Assembly: GCF_030540835.1 (NCBI RefSeq)
Contig: NZ_JAUOEK010000063.1
Coordinates: 56,891-120,890, forward strand
Direction: 5' to 3'
DNA from: Flavivirga aquimarina
GTDB taxonomy: Bacteria > Bacteroidota > Bacteroidia > Flavobacteriales > Flavobacteriaceae
Length of the DNA: 64,000 nucleotides
Positions 63,098-64,000 of this stretch are shown here, piece by piece (position 1 is the first letter of the stretch; every line of letters starts with the position of its first letter). Position numbers and translations under genes: made by a program. The notes under the pieces are model-generated. The model searched no databases, was not told the origin of the DNA, and saw nothing but the letters and a program-made list of their open reading frames with translations.

Positions 63098-64000
63098 AAA
63101 ACTGCTATTTTTATTTTTAAAAAATTAAAAGTAGAATTATTTAGTGAAAGTCTAAAAAACGAGTTTCGTGTATCTGAAAACAACTTCATAGCTACGCAAA
63201 AGTCTTTCTCTAGAAATTGAAAACTTCGTAAGTTTTTTAAAATTAAAATCCCACCAGAAATTTACAAAAAGTGCTTTCGTTCAGGCTAGAATGAAAATTG
63301 AACCAAAAGTATTCAAACATCTTTCTCAAACCTTAATAAAAGAATTTTACACCGATAATGAATTAAGTGTTAAACTATGGAAAGGGTTTAGGCTTTTAGC
63401 CGTAGACGGTTCTCGTATTACTTTACCAATTACAAAAGAGTTAAAAGAACTATATGGTGAAACCAAAAATCAAACGATAACTAGTATAGTGCAAGCAAGA
63501 TGTTCGGTTCTATATGATATTGAGAACAACTATGTTTTGGATGGTCTATTAGCTCCTCTAAAACAAGGAGAGCGGGAACTAGCAATTTCACATTTATCAA
63601 ACTGCAAAAAAGGAGACCTGTTAATTTACGATAGAGGTTATCCTTCTTATTATTTTATACATCAACACCAAGAGAGAAATCTTGATTATTTAATGCGTGT
63701 AAAAATCAGTTTTAGTCAGCTTATCATTGATTTTGAAAAAAGCAAAAAAAGATCTCTAATTACTAATATCTATCCAGGTAAAAACACAAAACTATCAGAT
63801 AAACCATATGATAGAAATACGCCAATCAAGGTTAGGTTAATTCGAGTGGAATTACCTAAGGGGCAAGTTGAAGTTTTAATAACCTCCTTGCTTAATAGCA
63901 AAGTGTACCCTAGCTCTCTCTTTAAAGAACTTTATGCCAAAAGGTGGGGTGTTGAAACCTTTTATGATGAGTTAAAAAACAAACTGAAAATTGAACATTT
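63098..64000 (+). pseudogene. decayed IS4-type transposase, cut by window edge
   Basis: A first fragment (63098-63220) encodes an N-terminal part ending KNEFRVSENNFIATQKSFSRN and a stop. It lacks a start codon. A second frame opens at 63192 and runs past the window end: IENFVSFLKLK, FTKSAFVQARMKIEPKVF, then DDE-type motifs LAVDGSRITLP, LIYDRGYPSYYF and AKRWGVETFYDELKNKLKIE. The two parts are out of frame, with sequence missing between them. The catalytic core is intact up to the edge. A start at the ATG at 63291 would give a shortened protein. Confidence 0.8.

Overview
The window is AT-rich (flavobacterial-looking) DNA. TANNTTTG-type -7 elements (TATATTTG), SPII lipoproteins, Gram-negative outer-membrane barrels and the gene families present all point to a marine member of the Flavobacteriaceae (Bacteroidota). 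No tRNA, rRNA or CRISPR array was seen. About 60 genes were recognised. The right edge is cut inside a decayed transposase and the left edge inside a gamma-glutamyltransferase.

Region 1 (1-3.3 kb) is housekeeping: ggt (partial), an ACP phosphodiesterase, glmM and a small protein. Region 2 (3.6-25.6 kb) is a polysaccharide synthesis and export locus that matches no standard named system. It holds a TPR protein with a C-terminal outer-membrane barrel, two STAS proteins, two paralogous GT4 glycosyltransferases, a Wzx-like flippase, a response-regulator receiver domain fused to a GT2 glycosyltransferase, a membrane-anchored TIM-barrel glycoside hydrolase, a secreted Ig-like protein and a 1029-residue GT-C-like membrane protein with periplasmic NTF2-like and beta-sandwich domains. 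A shared motif around ATTCGTCTACAG, resembling LytTR/AlgR sites, lies upstream of three of its transcription units. The locus is interrupted by a small accessory island (12.4-14.8 kb: frameshifted TIR gene, membrane protein, RelE-type toxin-antitoxin). It also carries a decayed extra GT2 gene split by an inverted-repeat insert.

Region 3 (25.7-33.2 kb, minus strand) makes molybdenum cofactor: moaA, a moaC-mog fusion, moaE, a moeB-rhodanese fusion, moaD, mobA, a TauE-like permease, a ModE-like regulator and moeA. Region 4 (33.4-45.3 kb, plus strand) uses it for periplasmic nitrate reduction to ammonium: napD, napA, a four-haem napB, then a tetrahaem lipoprotein, a four-cluster-type Fe-S protein and an NrfD-type membrane subunit (a quinol dehydrogenase in place of NapC or NapGH). 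nrfH, nrfA and the ccsBA haem-attachment protein follow. Two identical TGATAATTGTCA sites sit near -41.5 of the predicted divergent moeA and napD promoters, so one activator may couple cofactor supply to enzyme.

Region 5 (45.5-57.4 kb) starts with an FNR-type regulator with four candidate cluster cysteines. Next come a single-domain globin, a haem lipoprotein, a membrane b-type cytochrome, a flavin/2Fe-2S reductase and a pentahaem cytochrome, which may form one electron-transfer or nitrosative-stress chain. A PL7 alginate lyase with its own triple operator follows, then a nitrate-type ABC importer and an outer-membrane porin. Palindromes of the form TAAGTA-N4-TACTTA precede the regulator, the globin and the importer. 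Region 6 (57.5-64 kb) has a NarX/NarL-like two-component pair with membrane and lipoprotein neighbours, an unknown protein, the ComM/YifB ATPase and a decayed IS4-type transposase.
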